DNA of 64,000 nucleotides, from the NCBI GenBank assembly GCA_016860845.1, contig BOKF01000023.1, positions 1 to 64,000 on the forward strand, given 5' to 3'. The position numbers and the translations under genes were made by a program. Source of the stretch: Chloroflexota bacterium (lineage in GTDB: Bacteria > Chloroflexota > Anaerolineae > 4572-78 > J111). Positions 41,864 to 50,390 of the stretch are shown here, in pieces (position 1 is the stretch's first letter; each line of letters opens with the position of its first letter). Under the pieces are notes generated by a model. That model was given only the letters and a program-made list of their open reading frames with translations. It made no database searches and was not told where the DNA came from.

Positions 41864-43008
41864 TGAATCACAGGCAAATCAGGGATAAAGACGTTACTCC
41901 GAATATAGTAACCAGAAACCCAGCCTCGGAAATTATAAGCCGTTTCCACCTTGAGCCATGTTCCGTCATAAGTGCGCCCCAACAAGCGCACCTGGTCTCC
42001 TCGATACAACAAACCCAGGACCGGGTAATACAGCCCAGGACCCGAGCGAACATTGAGGCTGTAGGCAGTAACATACCCCAGGGCCTCGGCAGCCGGTGGT
42101 GGAGGTGGGGGAGGGGTAGTGGCTGAAGTCCAGGTGAGTTGGGCCATCGCCCCGCCGGTTTCCTCGAAATATTCCATCTGGACCATGATCGGGCCGCCCG
42201 GCAGATAAAGATCGCCCGAATAGGTGCGCGGGGCTTGAACTTTCCAGGCATCAATCAGCAGGTGGCCGTTAACAAAAAGCCTTGCTCCATCATCCACGGT
42301 CATCATAAAGCGATAATTCCCTGCCGGCAGATCAGCCGTCCGGCTCCAGCGAACGGAAAAGCCGTCGGCATCAATCAGCCCCGGAGCAGGCGAGCCGCCG
42401 CCCCAGTTAAAGTCAATCCTGGCTTCATCGCGCACCAGTGATGGCGGGCCGCTGAGCGATTTGTTGTTAAAGTACTCGGCCCGCCAGCCATAGATGGTGG
42501 GAGGTGGTGGTGGAGGCAGGGTCGGGAGCGGCTGAGTGGCCTGTGTCCAGGATATCCTGATAACCGCATCGCCCCCGTTCTCATAATACTCCAGCCGGAT
42601 CAGGTGATGACCCGGTCCCAGGTATGTTTGAGCGGTATAAGTAGTTGCCGCTTGATCCCGCCATTGATCAATCAGCAGTTGATCGTCAACCCACAGCCGC
42701 ACGCCATCGTCAGCGGTCACGGTAACCTGGTAGTTGCCGGGGGTCACGTCAATGTAGCGCAGCCAGCGGGCTGAGAACTGGTCGGCGTTGACGCCCGCAG
42801 CGGGAGATCCTGTCCCCCACTGATGATCCAGGGTGGCATCGGTGGATTGGACTACCGGTGAGCCAGAGAGACTGGTATTGTTCCAATAGGCTACTTGCCA
42901 GGCGGGATCGGTATGTTGCGGGGTAATCGGTCCCTCCTGAGCTAAAGCCGTACCGGTCATCATCAGAGTGACCAGTAACCCCATAAAGAAATGAATATAT
43001 TTAACCAT
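41860..43008 (-). CDS. Secreted protein with two PA14 domains and an SH3b domain
   Basis: The 382-aa product has a signal peptide (~1-23) and two PA14 carbohydrate-binding beta domains (~35-155, WQVAYWNNTSLSG with DDGVRLWVDD; ~168-290, WRAEYFNNKSLSG with DDGARLFVNG). A bacterial SH3 domain (~312-372, LNVRSGPGLYYPVLGLL) follows. The two PA14 domains are clearly duplicated. It probably binds wall or matrix glycans. It is co-translated with the sortase, which might attach it, but no sorting signal is visible at its C-terminus. Confidence 0.9.
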   Translation of the reverse strand: MVKYIHFFMGLLVTLMMTGTALAQEGPITPQHTDPAWQVAYWNNTSLSGSPVVQSTDATLDHQWGTGSPAAGVNADQFSARWLRYIDVTPGNYQVTVTADDGVRLWVDDQLLIDQWRDQAATTYTAQTYLGPGHHLIRLEYYENGGDAVIRISWTQATQPLPTLPPPPPPTIYGWRAEYFNNKSLSGPPSLVRDEARIDFNWGGGSPAPGLIDADGFSVRWSRTADLPAGNYRFMMTVDDGARLFVNGHLLIDAWKVQAPRTYSGDLYLPGGPIMVQMEYFEETGGAMAQLTWTSATTPPPPPPPAAEALGYVTAYSLNVRSGPGLYYPVLGLLYRGDQVRLLGRTYDGTWLKVETAYNFRGWVSGYYIRSNVFIPDLPVIQ

Positions 43009-43103
43009 GCTAACCTCTTTATATTCTCCTCGTATACTTTGCTAATTTTTATAAGCCGATGAAACAGGAAAAATCCTCACAAACGCTTTCCACCCAAGTT
43101 TGA

Positions 43104-44720
43104 TTAGGGGTTAGTCGAGACGGATATGCTTTCATTGACCGGTTCGCCCAGGTATTGGATAGCTGCGCCGGCGACCTGGGCAAAAATAGGCGCGGCGACA
43201 TTTCCTCCCTGGCCCCCATGCTCGACGACGACCGCAATGGCGACCGTTCGCCCTTCCGCCTCAGCAAAACCGATAAACCAGGCGTGCGGCTCCAATCCAC
43301 TGCCGACCTCGGCGGTGCCGGTTTTGCCCCCAACGGTTAAACCCGATAAAGCCTCCTTGATGCCTCGCTGACTCTGGGCCATGGCGATCATGATCTGGCG
43401 CACTTGCCGAGCTGTCTCCGGTCGCATGACTCCACTAACCCATGTCCCCCCTGGCTCACCCTGGAGCAAAGCGCCGGAAGGATGGCGGACGGCCTGCAAC
43501 AGGTGGGGACTGGGCATATCCCCCCCATTAACCACCGTCGCCGCCACCAGCGCCATGTTCAGCGGCGAGGTCAAGAGTTCCCCTTGCCCGATGGCCGTGA
43601 TCGCCCGTAGAAAGTTGTTGTGATTGAGCGCCTCTGGATCATTCGCTACTTGGGCAGCGCTGGTCGCAATCTCCAGGGGTGGCCCTGCCCCATCGGGCCG
43701 GCTGAAGCCAAACCGAGCGGCATACTCAATCAAGGTGTTGGGGGGCATCTCCGCGCCAATCCGGCCAAAGACGGCATTGGCCGAAGTGACGTAGGCGCGC
43801 TCCAGGTTGAGGACTTGCTCGGTATGATTGCGATCAAGGACAATCCCGCCATCCACTTCGTAAACATAGTAAGGTCCTTGAGCATCCTTTCGTGGGGAAC
43901 CCACATCAAAGACCGATTCTGGCGTAACTTGACCTGTGTCCAGGGCGGCAACAAGGCTGACCGTTTTCCAGGTCGAACCCGGCACGTATAACCCTTGTGT
44001 GGCCCGGTTCAAGAGCACATTGGGACAATTCGTCCCCTCGCCGCAATGGGCAAACAAGCTGCGCAGGTAAGCCTCGTCCAGGATGCGATTGGGGTCAAAG
44101 GTTGGGGCGCTGACCATCGCTAACACCGCGCCGGTATGAGCCTCCAAAACGACCACCGCGCCGGTTTTGTTGCCCAGGGCCTGGCTCGCGGCCCGCTGAA
44201 TCCGGCTGTCAATCGTCAAATACACATCGCTGCCGGTCATCGGTTGGTAGACCATGCGGCTCACCTGGGTGTCGAAACGATTCAGACCTAGCAAGCTTTC
44301 ATTAAAGCTATGTTCAATCCCGGAGACACCGGTACGCAGTCCGGAAACATAGCCAACGACAGGAGCCAGAGAAGGCTCGGTATAAAAACGAATCTTACGG
44401 CCTTCCCCGGTTGGTTGATCGTAAGCCAGGGCCTGGCCATTCCGATCATAAATGGTACCCCGGCTGATTTCGGCTAGCAGCGCCAGGGTGCGCTGGACGA
44501 CCGGTTTGGGCAGAGTCTCCAGGGTCACGGGGGCGGTCGGATCAGCCCTTTCTGCCCCACTAAGCACCTGGTACTCAGCGGCGGCTGCGACCGGATCAAG
44601 CACCACCGGCTGCAATGCCTGGCCTCGCACCAGTTGCCAGTAAACAATCCGGCCTGAGAGGAGCACTAACACCAGAGTGACGGCGTTAACCACGTGCCAA
44701 ATCCGCTGAGTCAAGATCAT
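43104..44720 (-). CDS. pbpA: Class B penicillin-binding protein (PbpA-type transpeptidase)
   Basis: The 538-aa product has an N-terminal transmembrane helix (~8-28), a short dimerisation-type region, and the transpeptidase domain with S249TWK (SxxK), SAN 313-315 (SxN) and KTGT (~465). It crosslinks peptidoglycan peptides in partnership with the SEDS glycosyltransferase encoded just upstream, whose stop it overlaps by 4 bp. The order fhaA-fhaB-rodA-pbpA matches the mycobacterial pknAB cluster, where kinase signalling controls growth. A kinase gene is divergent at 47591. Confidence 0.93.
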   Translation of the reverse strand: MILTQRIWHVVNAVTLVLVLLSGRIVYWQLVRGQALQPVVLDPVAAAAEYQVLSGAERADPTAPVTLETLPKPVVQRTLALLAEISRGTIYDRNGQALAYDQPTGEGRKIRFYTEPSLAPVVGYVSGLRTGVSGIEHSFNESLLGLNRFDTQVSRMVYQPMTGSDVYLTIDSRIQRAASQALGNKTGAVVVLEAHTGAVLAMVSAPTFDPNRILDEAYLRSLFAHCGEGTNCPNVLLNRATQGLYVPGSTWKTVSLVAALDTGQVTPESVFDVGSPRKDAQGPYYVYEVDGGIVLDRNHTEQVLNLERAYVTSANAVFGRIGAEMPPNTLIEYAARFGFSRPDGAGPPLEIATSAAQVANDPEALNHNNFLRAITAIGQGELLTSPLNMALVAATVVNGGDMPSPHLLQAVRHPSGALLQGEPGGTWVSGVMRPETARQVRQIMIAMAQSQRGIKEALSGLTVGGKTGTAEVGSGLEPHAWFIGFAEAEGRTVAIAVVVEHGGQGGNVAAPIFAQVAGAAIQYLGEPVNESISVSTNP

Positions 44721-46099
44721 CGTCCCGGACCCTCCAGTCGTTGAGCAACGGCCAGTACCAGACCAATCTCGGTCAGGTTAACCATCAAGGCCGCCCCTCC
44801 CTGGCTCAAAAAGGGCAGAGTGACGCCGGTTAAGGGCAGCAGGTTCAACGTTCCTCCGACCATGATCACCACCTGGGTAAACAAATGCATACTGATGCCG
44901 ACCACTAGCAGCCGTTCAAATACTTGCCCTGGCGGCAGCAGCATCGCCACGCGCAAGACACGCAAAATCAGGAGGGCATAGAAACCGAGGAGAGCCATAC
45001 CCACGACCGCCCCCAATTCTTCCAGAATGGCGGCAAAGATAAAATCTGAGTGGGCCAGCGGGATGTTGGTGGGCAAACCAAAACCGAGACCGGTCCCGGT
45101 TAAGCCGCCGGCAATCACCGCATAGATCGCCTGTTGGATTTGATAACCCGGTCCTTCGGCCACGGTCAAACCGGTCGCCTGCCCCCCGCTCAGGATCGGT
45201 TCCGTGCTCCACGGATTCAGAAAAGCAGCGATACGGGTGTGAATGATGGCGGGCACGTCCCAGGTAAAGGCCAGCACTAACCCGACGAGCAAGGATAGGC
45301 CCAGTCCAATTGCGGCCACGGCTAAAAAGATGCGAATCTGGAAACCAACGTAGAGCATCGCCACGAACAGGCAGCCCAGGATCAGAATCGCGCCAAAGTC
45401 AGACATCTTGACCAGGGCTAGCGTCGCCAAAGAGACGAACAGTAAGCCGGGGATAAAATAACGGATGCCCGGCAGGCGCAGCCAGAGCAGGGGACGGGCA
45501 CGCCCTTCGGCCTCTTCACCTTCTTTTTCGATATACCAGGCCAGGAAGATAATCAAGGCCAGCTTAATGATTTCAGAGGTTTGCACCGCCGGAAGCGGCC
45601 CTAATTTAAGTGACAACCGGGCGCCAGACTCGTCTACCACGCCAAAGAAGGCCGTCGCTAGCAGCAGCCCTAGGCCGACCAGGCTGATGAGAACCGTTCG
45701 CTGCCGAATCCATTCAACCAGGTGAGGATGGCTGATTAAGATCGCCATGAGCAGCACCCCCGGCAGTAAGCCGCGCCCAAGTTGCTGCCAAATGGCTTCG
45801 GGCGGCCGCAAGCGCCAGATCATGGTCAAACCGACGGCAATGAGTAATCCGACGATAGGCAAGATGATTTGCTCCGTGTCAATGCAATGCCGCTGCAGCA
45901 AGAAGTGGAGGAAAAGGAAGGAGAAGGCCAATACCACCGGAGGTAGCAGGGCAGCGGGGAGGGCTAGAAAAGGATTTTCTCCCTGTCGCAAGTGCGTAGC
46001 GGTGGTGACGAGGACAAAGCCCAGGCTGCCTAGCAGCATGACCAGGGTCAGCAATAATGTTTCTAACGGGCGAGAGACGAAGCGTAATTGCTGGGGCAT
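44717..46099 (-). CDS. rodA: SEDS-family peptidoglycan polymerase (RodA/FtsW)
   Basis: The 460-aa multi-pass membrane protein (about ten or more helices) has SEDS landmarks: a large outer loop with GPGYQIQQAIYAVIAGGLTGTG and the C-terminal GGTLNLLPLTGVTLPFLSQGG signature. It polymerises lipid II together with the class B PBP. It is longer at the N-terminus than many RodA proteins, as in actinobacterial members. Operon order and overlap with pbpA support the pairing. Confidence 0.94.
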   Translation of the reverse strand: MPQQLRFVSRPLETLLLTLVMLLGSLGFVLVTTATHLRQGENPFLALPAALLPPVVLAFSFLFLHFLLQRHCIDTEQIILPIVGLLIAVGLTMIWRLRPPEAIWQQLGRGLLPGVLLMAILISHPHLVEWIRQRTVLISLVGLGLLLATAFFGVVDESGARLSLKLGPLPAVQTSEIIKLALIIFLAWYIEKEGEEAEGRARPLLWLRLPGIRYFIPGLLFVSLATLALVKMSDFGAILILGCLFVAMLYVGFQIRIFLAVAAIGLGLSLLVGLVLAFTWDVPAIIHTRIAAFLNPWSTEPILSGGQATGLTVAEGPGYQIQQAIYAVIAGGLTGTGLGFGLPTNIPLAHSDFIFAAILEELGAVVGMALLGFYALLILRVLRVAMLLPPGQVFERLLVVGISMHLFTQVVIMVGGTLNLLPLTGVTLPFLSQGGAALMVNLTEIGLVLAVAQRLEGPGR

Positions 46100-46102
46100 G
46101 AG

Positions 46103-46570
46103 CTACTCCACTAACTCAAAAACCATATCCCCGATGGCCAGGGTGGCGCCAAAAGGAACAGACTGTTCCCGGTGAGCTGGCAATAGACGCCTATTGACCG
46201 ATGTGCCGTTTTTACTACCTAAGTCTTCGAGCCACCATCCTGCCCCATCCCAACGTAAATGGGCATGCCGGGCAGAGACAAAGCGATCGGCCAGAACGAG
46301 ATTATTGCTCCTGTCGGCGCCAATAGTGGTTTCATTTTGTAAGCCCAGGACAGCGCCAGGTCGAAAGCGGGAATCGCTGCCGGTCTCGATGATTTTTAAC
46401 CTCCCCGCCGCGGCCGAGGGAGTTTGCAGCTTAACGGGCGCCTGCAAGTGCATTTCCCGCCGCACGGCGATCAGCACGACGAAGAGTACCAGGTAAATCA
46501 GGCCGATGAACAGCCACTTGGCCGAGAAAAGAAGGGTACTTGAAAAAATATCCATCGTTGCTCCAATCAT
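46103..46570 (-). CDS. fhaB: Membrane FHA-domain protein (FhaB/FipA-like)
   Basis: The 155-aa product has one transmembrane helix (~15-36) and a C-terminal FHA domain (~75-150: TIGADRSNNLVL, SARHAHL, KNGTSVNRR). Size, order of TM and FHA, and position between fhaA and rodA match mycobacterial FhaB (FipA), which binds phosphorylated cell-division proteins. The start overlaps the fhaA stop (ATGA). In the actinobacterial cluster a PP2C gene lies between fhaB and rodA; here it is missing from this place and a PP2C gene is found at 57924. Confidence 0.9.
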   Translation of the reverse strand: MIGATMDIFSSTLLFSAKWLFIGLIYLVLFVVLIAVRREMHLQAPVKLQTPSAAAGRLKIIETGSDSRFRPGAVLGLQNETTIGADRSNNLVLADRFVSARHAHLRWDGAGWWLEDLGSKNGTSVNRRLLPAHREQSVPFGATLAIGDMVFELVE

Positions 46571-47400
46571 TCAGCCGCTGCTCGAAATCGGAAGGCGACT
46601 ACCCCGGGCGTGTCCACCCGCGGTTGGTGGGGATCAAGGCTGGCCAGGATAATAACATCGCCAGCCTGGAGGAGATGGCCTGCCGGCGAAACGCGCTGGC
46701 CGTTAACAAATGTGCCGTTGACTGAAGCCTTCCCTTCCGGCGTTCCATCATAAAGGCAGAAGCAGCTTTTCTCCTGTCGAATATAGGCGTGCTGCCCGCT
46801 AACCAACCGGTTTTTTTGGACCAGCGGCAGATCCAAAAAAATGTCACACATCCCATCTCGGCCGATCACCGTTATTTCTTCTCGCAATGGCCATTGTTGC
46901 TTCCCCGACAGCAACTCTAGATAAGCCGGTACGGCTGCCGCAGCGCCGATCTCCGGGTTGATGTGACAGTGAATGCGCACCTCATTCTCGTTCAGATTAG
47001 CTACGGGCTGGATGCGGATGCGAACGCGCCCGCCAAAGCGATACTCCTTCCGACCTTGGCGGCTGTTGGTCGTGTTCAGCGCCTCCAACAGTCGCTCCTG
47101 CCACTGCTGGCACACCAGCTTTTCCACCGGCTGATAGCACCGCTGATAGTTAGCCGTATTGAGTTCGACCAGGTAATCATTCGGTACCACCTTGGAATAC
47201 CGGGCATCTTCCAGCACATTCTGGCGAGCCAGCATTGCCGCCAGCAACTGCTTCCCAACGTCAGCGGGCAAAATGGGGGCAGGGCGGCACAGGTTCTGCA
47301 GGTTGGCATCAATACAATGGACCAATTTTTTCAGATCGCCCAAAACTTCGGGTATTACATTATCGGGGTGGCGCTTGCGGGTCTTGATTGTTGTTGTCAC
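46567..47400 (-). CDS. fhaA: FhaA-like protein: DUF3662 plus FHA domain
   Basis: GTG 47400 is chosen: GAGGA lies 8-12 nt upstream, and the longer open frame (to 47664) would translate the promoter module and part of the divergent kinase gene. The 277-aa product has an FhaA N-terminal DUF3662-like domain (~20-150, with VPNDYLVELNTANYQRC and VEKLVCQQWQERLLEAL) and an FHA domain (~185-260: VIGRDGMCDIFL, VSGQHAYI, VNGTFVNGQ). FhaA binds phosphorylated MviN/kinase in Mycobacterium. It heads the envelope cluster 38 nt downstream of promoter module copy B. Confidence 0.88.
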   Translation of the reverse strand: MTTTIKTRKRHPDNVIPEVLGDLKKLVHCIDANLQNLCRPAPILPADVGKQLLAAMLARQNVLEDARYSKVVPNDYLVELNTANYQRCYQPVEKLVCQQWQERLLEALNTTNSRQGRKEYRFGGRVRIRIQPVANLNENEVRIHCHINPEIGAAAAVPAYLELLSGKQQWPLREEITVIGRDGMCDIFLDLPLVQKNRLVSGQHAYIRQEKSCFCLYDGTPEGKASVNGTFVNGQRVSPAGHLLQAGDVIILASLDPHQPRVDTPGVVAFRFRAAAE

Positions 47401-47437
47401 TTCTCGTCCTCGGCAATTTAAACTTCGGATGATCTCA

Positions 47438-47505
47438 ATGTTATCAGGGAAAACCTGCCGTGTACACCGCCATTCACTTACGGTTAGGTGAGTATTTAGA
47501 AAGAT
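47438..47505 (-). promoter_or_regulatory. Conserved promoter-dyad module, copy B
   Basis: On the minus strand: dyad ACTCAC-N6-GTAAGT, TGTACA (47461-47466), exactly 17 bp, TAACAT (47438-47443), then an untranslated stretch to the fhaA GTG that still resembles copy D. It lies between fhaA and the divergent kinase gene, so it could influence both. Confidence 0.75.
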
Positions 47506-47590
47506 TGGGGGTAGACAAGAAATTGAATTTCGAGTAAATTTAACCATGGGGCGTGACTCGAAAGAAAAACTGGAAGTCCCTGAGGAGAAG

Positions 47591-50284
47591 ATGGCGGACA
47601 ATTCCTTGATTGGGCGCCGCCTGGCCAATTTTGAACTCCAGCGCGTGCTCGGACGCGGCGGCATGGCCGAGGTTTACTATGGCCGGGATGTCAAACTGCG
47701 CCGGCCGGTGGCGGTCAAAGTGATTGATGTCCGTTATCGTGGCAACCCGGCTTACGCGGCTCGGTTTGTGCGCGAGGCCCAGACCGTGGCCACCTGGCGA
47801 CACGAGCATATCATCCAAATCCACTATGCCGACGACGAAGATAACCTCTACTACTTTGTCATGGAGTACATTGACGGCTCAGACCTGCACGAGCTGATGG
47901 CCCAGTATGCCGCTAGCAATGAGTTAATGCCCCTTGACGAGGTCTTGCGCATCGGGCGAGCCGTGGCTGATGCGCTGGATTATGCTCACCGGCGGGGCGT
48001 CATCCATCGCGATGTTAAGCCTTCAAATATTATGGTGGCTGATGATGGCCGCATTGTCTTGACCGATTTTGGCCTGGCCCTGGATGTCGAACAAGGCTCA
48101 CTGGGTGAAGTGTTCGGCACTGCCCATTACATTGCCCCGGAGCAGGCCCGCCGCTCCGGCGACGCCGTCCCCCAATCCGACCTGTACGCTTTAAGCGTCG
48201 TTCTGTACGAACTGTTGACTGGCAAAGTTCCCTTTGACGACCCTTCCCCCACCACCGTAGCCGTCCAACATCTCACTTCTCCTCCACCGGCCCCGCGAGA
48301 GATTAATCCCAACCTTAGCTCAGCCGTCGAAGCCGTTCTATTGAAGGCCCTCAGTAAATCCCCGGCAGAACGTTACCAGACAGGCGCCGAGTTAATAGCT
48401 GCCTTGGCCGCAGCTTTTCAAGCCGGTCAACTGGGTGCTAAAGAGGCTATAGCACCGTCGTCTGAGGCAGGCGAGAGCCCGACGACTGACAGCCTGGTGG
48501 GCCAGCGATTCGATGAGTATCGCCTGGAAAAATTGTTGGGCCGGGGCGGGATGGCTCATGTTTATCGAGGGTTGGATGTACATCTCAAACGATGGGTGGC
48601 GATTAAGGTGATTGATACACCCTTTCGCACCGACTCCGACTACCGCAGGCGCTTTGAGCGCGAGGCTCAGGCCATTGCCCAGTTGGAACACCCCCACATT
48701 GTACGACTCTATCGCTATGGAGAGGCTGATGGGCTACTCTACATGGCCATGCAATATATCGAGGGGGCTGATCTGGATTCTGTATTGGCCGGCTATCGCG
48801 CGGATGGGGAATATATCGAACCGGTGGAAGCCAGCCGGATTATTCGCGAGATTTGCCTGGCCCTGGATTACGCCCACGGCAAAGGGGTTATTCACCGGGA
48901 TGTTAAACCTTCTAACATCATGCTCGATAAGGCAGGCCGCGCCATCCTGACCGATTTTGGCTTAGCCCTGCTGAGTGAGGTAGGGACCCGCGGTGAAATT
49001 TTTGGTTCACCTCATTATATGGCGCCGGAACAGGCGGCTTCGTCGGCTAAAGTAGTGCCTCAAAGTGATTTATATGCGGTGGGCGTTATCCTCTACCAGA
49101 TGTTCACCGGTCAACTCCCTTTTGATGATCCTCAACCTATGGAAGTGGCCATGCTGCATATGGTTGAGCCACCTCCCCGCCCACGTGACGTGCGCCCTGA
49201 AATAAGTCTGGAGCTAGAGGCGGTGATTCTTAAAGCACTGACCAAAGACCCTTCCGGCCGCTATCCTACAGGCGCAGCCCTGGCTGATGCCGTGGATCAA
49301 GCCCTAAAGGCCAGGTCCAAAACTCCGCTATCTCCAACCCTATCTCGTCTATCAATCCCTGAGCGGATAGCGGTGGAACTGGCCGAGCACCCGGTGCCGC
49401 CCCTCTCAGTTGCCATCCCACCCCTGGTTCAGCAAGATGAGTCTCTGACAACTGGAGAGCCAGCCGCCGCCCTGCCAGTGTCTGCTCCGGCCAGGCGGCG
49501 TTCTTTCATTTTTCTGGGTGTAGGGATTGCCGTGGTGTTGAGCTTCGGCTTGATTCTGACCGTGCTGCTGCTAGGGTTGTTTCTGTGGCTGCGCGTGGGT
49601 AACAAAGGAGCGGCGAGCCTGTCCACCTCAGTGGCGACAACGCCAGGGCCGGTTGGGGTTTCAGCCACACCTGTCGTCAGCGCTGATAGCAGCTTAGGTA
49701 CGACTACCAGCCCCTTAGCAGCGGGGGCCTCCCCCACGGTTGAGCCATCCAGCCTGGTCCAAACGCCTACCCCACCCCCGCCTTCCCCGACGCCGTCTCC
49801 GCTGCCAGAGCCACAACTTATCGCAGACAGTGCGGAGAATTTCTCCAGTGTACCGGGAAGCTGGGAGTATCTGCTGTTTAAGACTAAAGAAAACAAATTC
49901 GAGGCGATGAGCTTTGAGAAACGAAAATATGGGGAGTGCTGGTACGGCCGAGATTTTGTTCGCATCTGCCCGGACTCCGGACATCCCGGTAATGACACCG
50001 ACATCGTCTGGCGTTGGACCAGTCAGAGCAATGGCCGGGTGCAAGTGCAACTATCGGCGCACAAGATTGATCGGGGCGGGGATGGGGTGATGCTCCTGGC
50101 TTATCACAATGATCAGGAGGTACAGAGTCAGAAGATTAGCGGGAAAGATACCCAGGGAGTTGACCAAGAAAATTGGTTTGAGGTGGAAATAAAAGCAGGC
50201 GACACTCTCCGGTTTGTGATGCAAGAGAACGGGAACACCCAGAGCGACCACACCTTCTTTCGGGTACAAATTTACCAGCAGTAG
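47591..50284 (+). CDS. Membrane Ser/Thr protein kinase with two complete kinase domains (PknB-like)
   Basis: ATG 47591 is preferred (TGAGGAGA immediately upstream) over ATG 47546. The 897-aa product has kinase domain 1 (~12-275: GRGGMA, AVKV, HRDVKPSN, DFG, APE) and kinase domain 2 (~312-570: GRGGMA, AIKV, HRDVKPSN, DFG, APE), both with all catalytic residues. A Pro-rich linker, one transmembrane helix (~655-685), a Thr/Pro-rich spacer and a ~150-aa outer domain (~745-897: WEYLLF, FEKRKYGECWYGRDFVRICP, DTLRFVMQENG) follow. The outer domain also ends the kinase at 58837. Divergent from fhaA, as expected for the kinase controlling that cluster. Confidence 0.95.
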   Translation: MADNSLIGRRLANFELQRVLGRGGMAEVYYGRDVKLRRPVAVKVIDVRYRGNPAYAARFVREAQTVATWRHEHIIQIHYADDEDNLYYFVMEYIDGSDLHELMAQYAASNELMPLDEVLRIGRAVADALDYAHRRGVIHRDVKPSNIMVADDGRIVLTDFGLALDVEQGSLGEVFGTAHYIAPEQARRSGDAVPQSDLYALSVVLYELLTGKVPFDDPSPTTVAVQHLTSPPPAPREINPNLSSAVEAVLLKALSKSPAERYQTGAELIAALAAAFQAGQLGAKEAIAPSSEAGESPTTDSLVGQRFDEYRLEKLLGRGGMAHVYRGLDVHLKRWVAIKVIDTPFRTDSDYRRRFEREAQAIAQLEHPHIVRLYRYGEADGLLYMAMQYIEGADLDSVLAGYRADGEYIEPVEASRIIREICLALDYAHGKGVIHRDVKPSNIMLDKAGRAILTDFGLALLSEVGTRGEIFGSPHYMAPEQAASSAKVVPQSDLYAVGVILYQMFTGQLPFDDPQPMEVAMLHMVEPPPRPRDVRPEISLELEAVILKALTKDPSGRYPTGAALADAVDQALKARSKTPLSPTLSRLSIPERIAVELAEHPVPPLSVAIPPLVQQDESLTTGEPAAALPVSAPARRRSFIFLGVGIAVVLSFGLILTVLLLGLFLWLRVGNKGAASLSTSVATTPGPVGVSATPVVSADSSLGTTTSPLAAGASPTVEPSSLVQTPTPPPPSPTPSPLPEPQLIADSAENFSSVPGSWEYLLFKTKENKFEAMSFEKRKYGECWYGRDFVRICPDSGHPGNDTDIVWRWTSQSNGRVQVQLSAHKIDRGGDGVMLLAYHNDQEVQSQKISGKDTQGVDQENWFEVEIKAGDTLRFVMQENGNTQSDHTFFRVQIYQQ

Positions 50285-50328
50285 TGATGGTGAGATACTG
50301 TACCAATCGCTTTAGGTGGTGGCACATT

Positions 50329-50370
50329 GTAAGTGATAGTTACGGGGATATCCCCGTAACTATCACTTAC
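50329..50370. other. Perfect 42-bp palindrome between convergent genes
   Basis: GTAAGTGATAGTTACGGGGAT is followed directly by its exact reverse complement (halves 50329-50349 and 50350-50370), with no loop. It lies between the kinase and the BNR lipoprotein genes. It may act as a bidirectional terminator although no T-run follows, or as a cruciform or protein-binding site. Confidence 0.8.
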
Positions 50371-50390
50371 GGTTATACCATCACCTCGCT

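Noticed and set aside
47401..47664. Longer FhaA N-terminus
   Set aside because: It would translate promoter module copy B and antisense of the kinase start. GTG 47400 has a proper RBS and begins the conserved domain.
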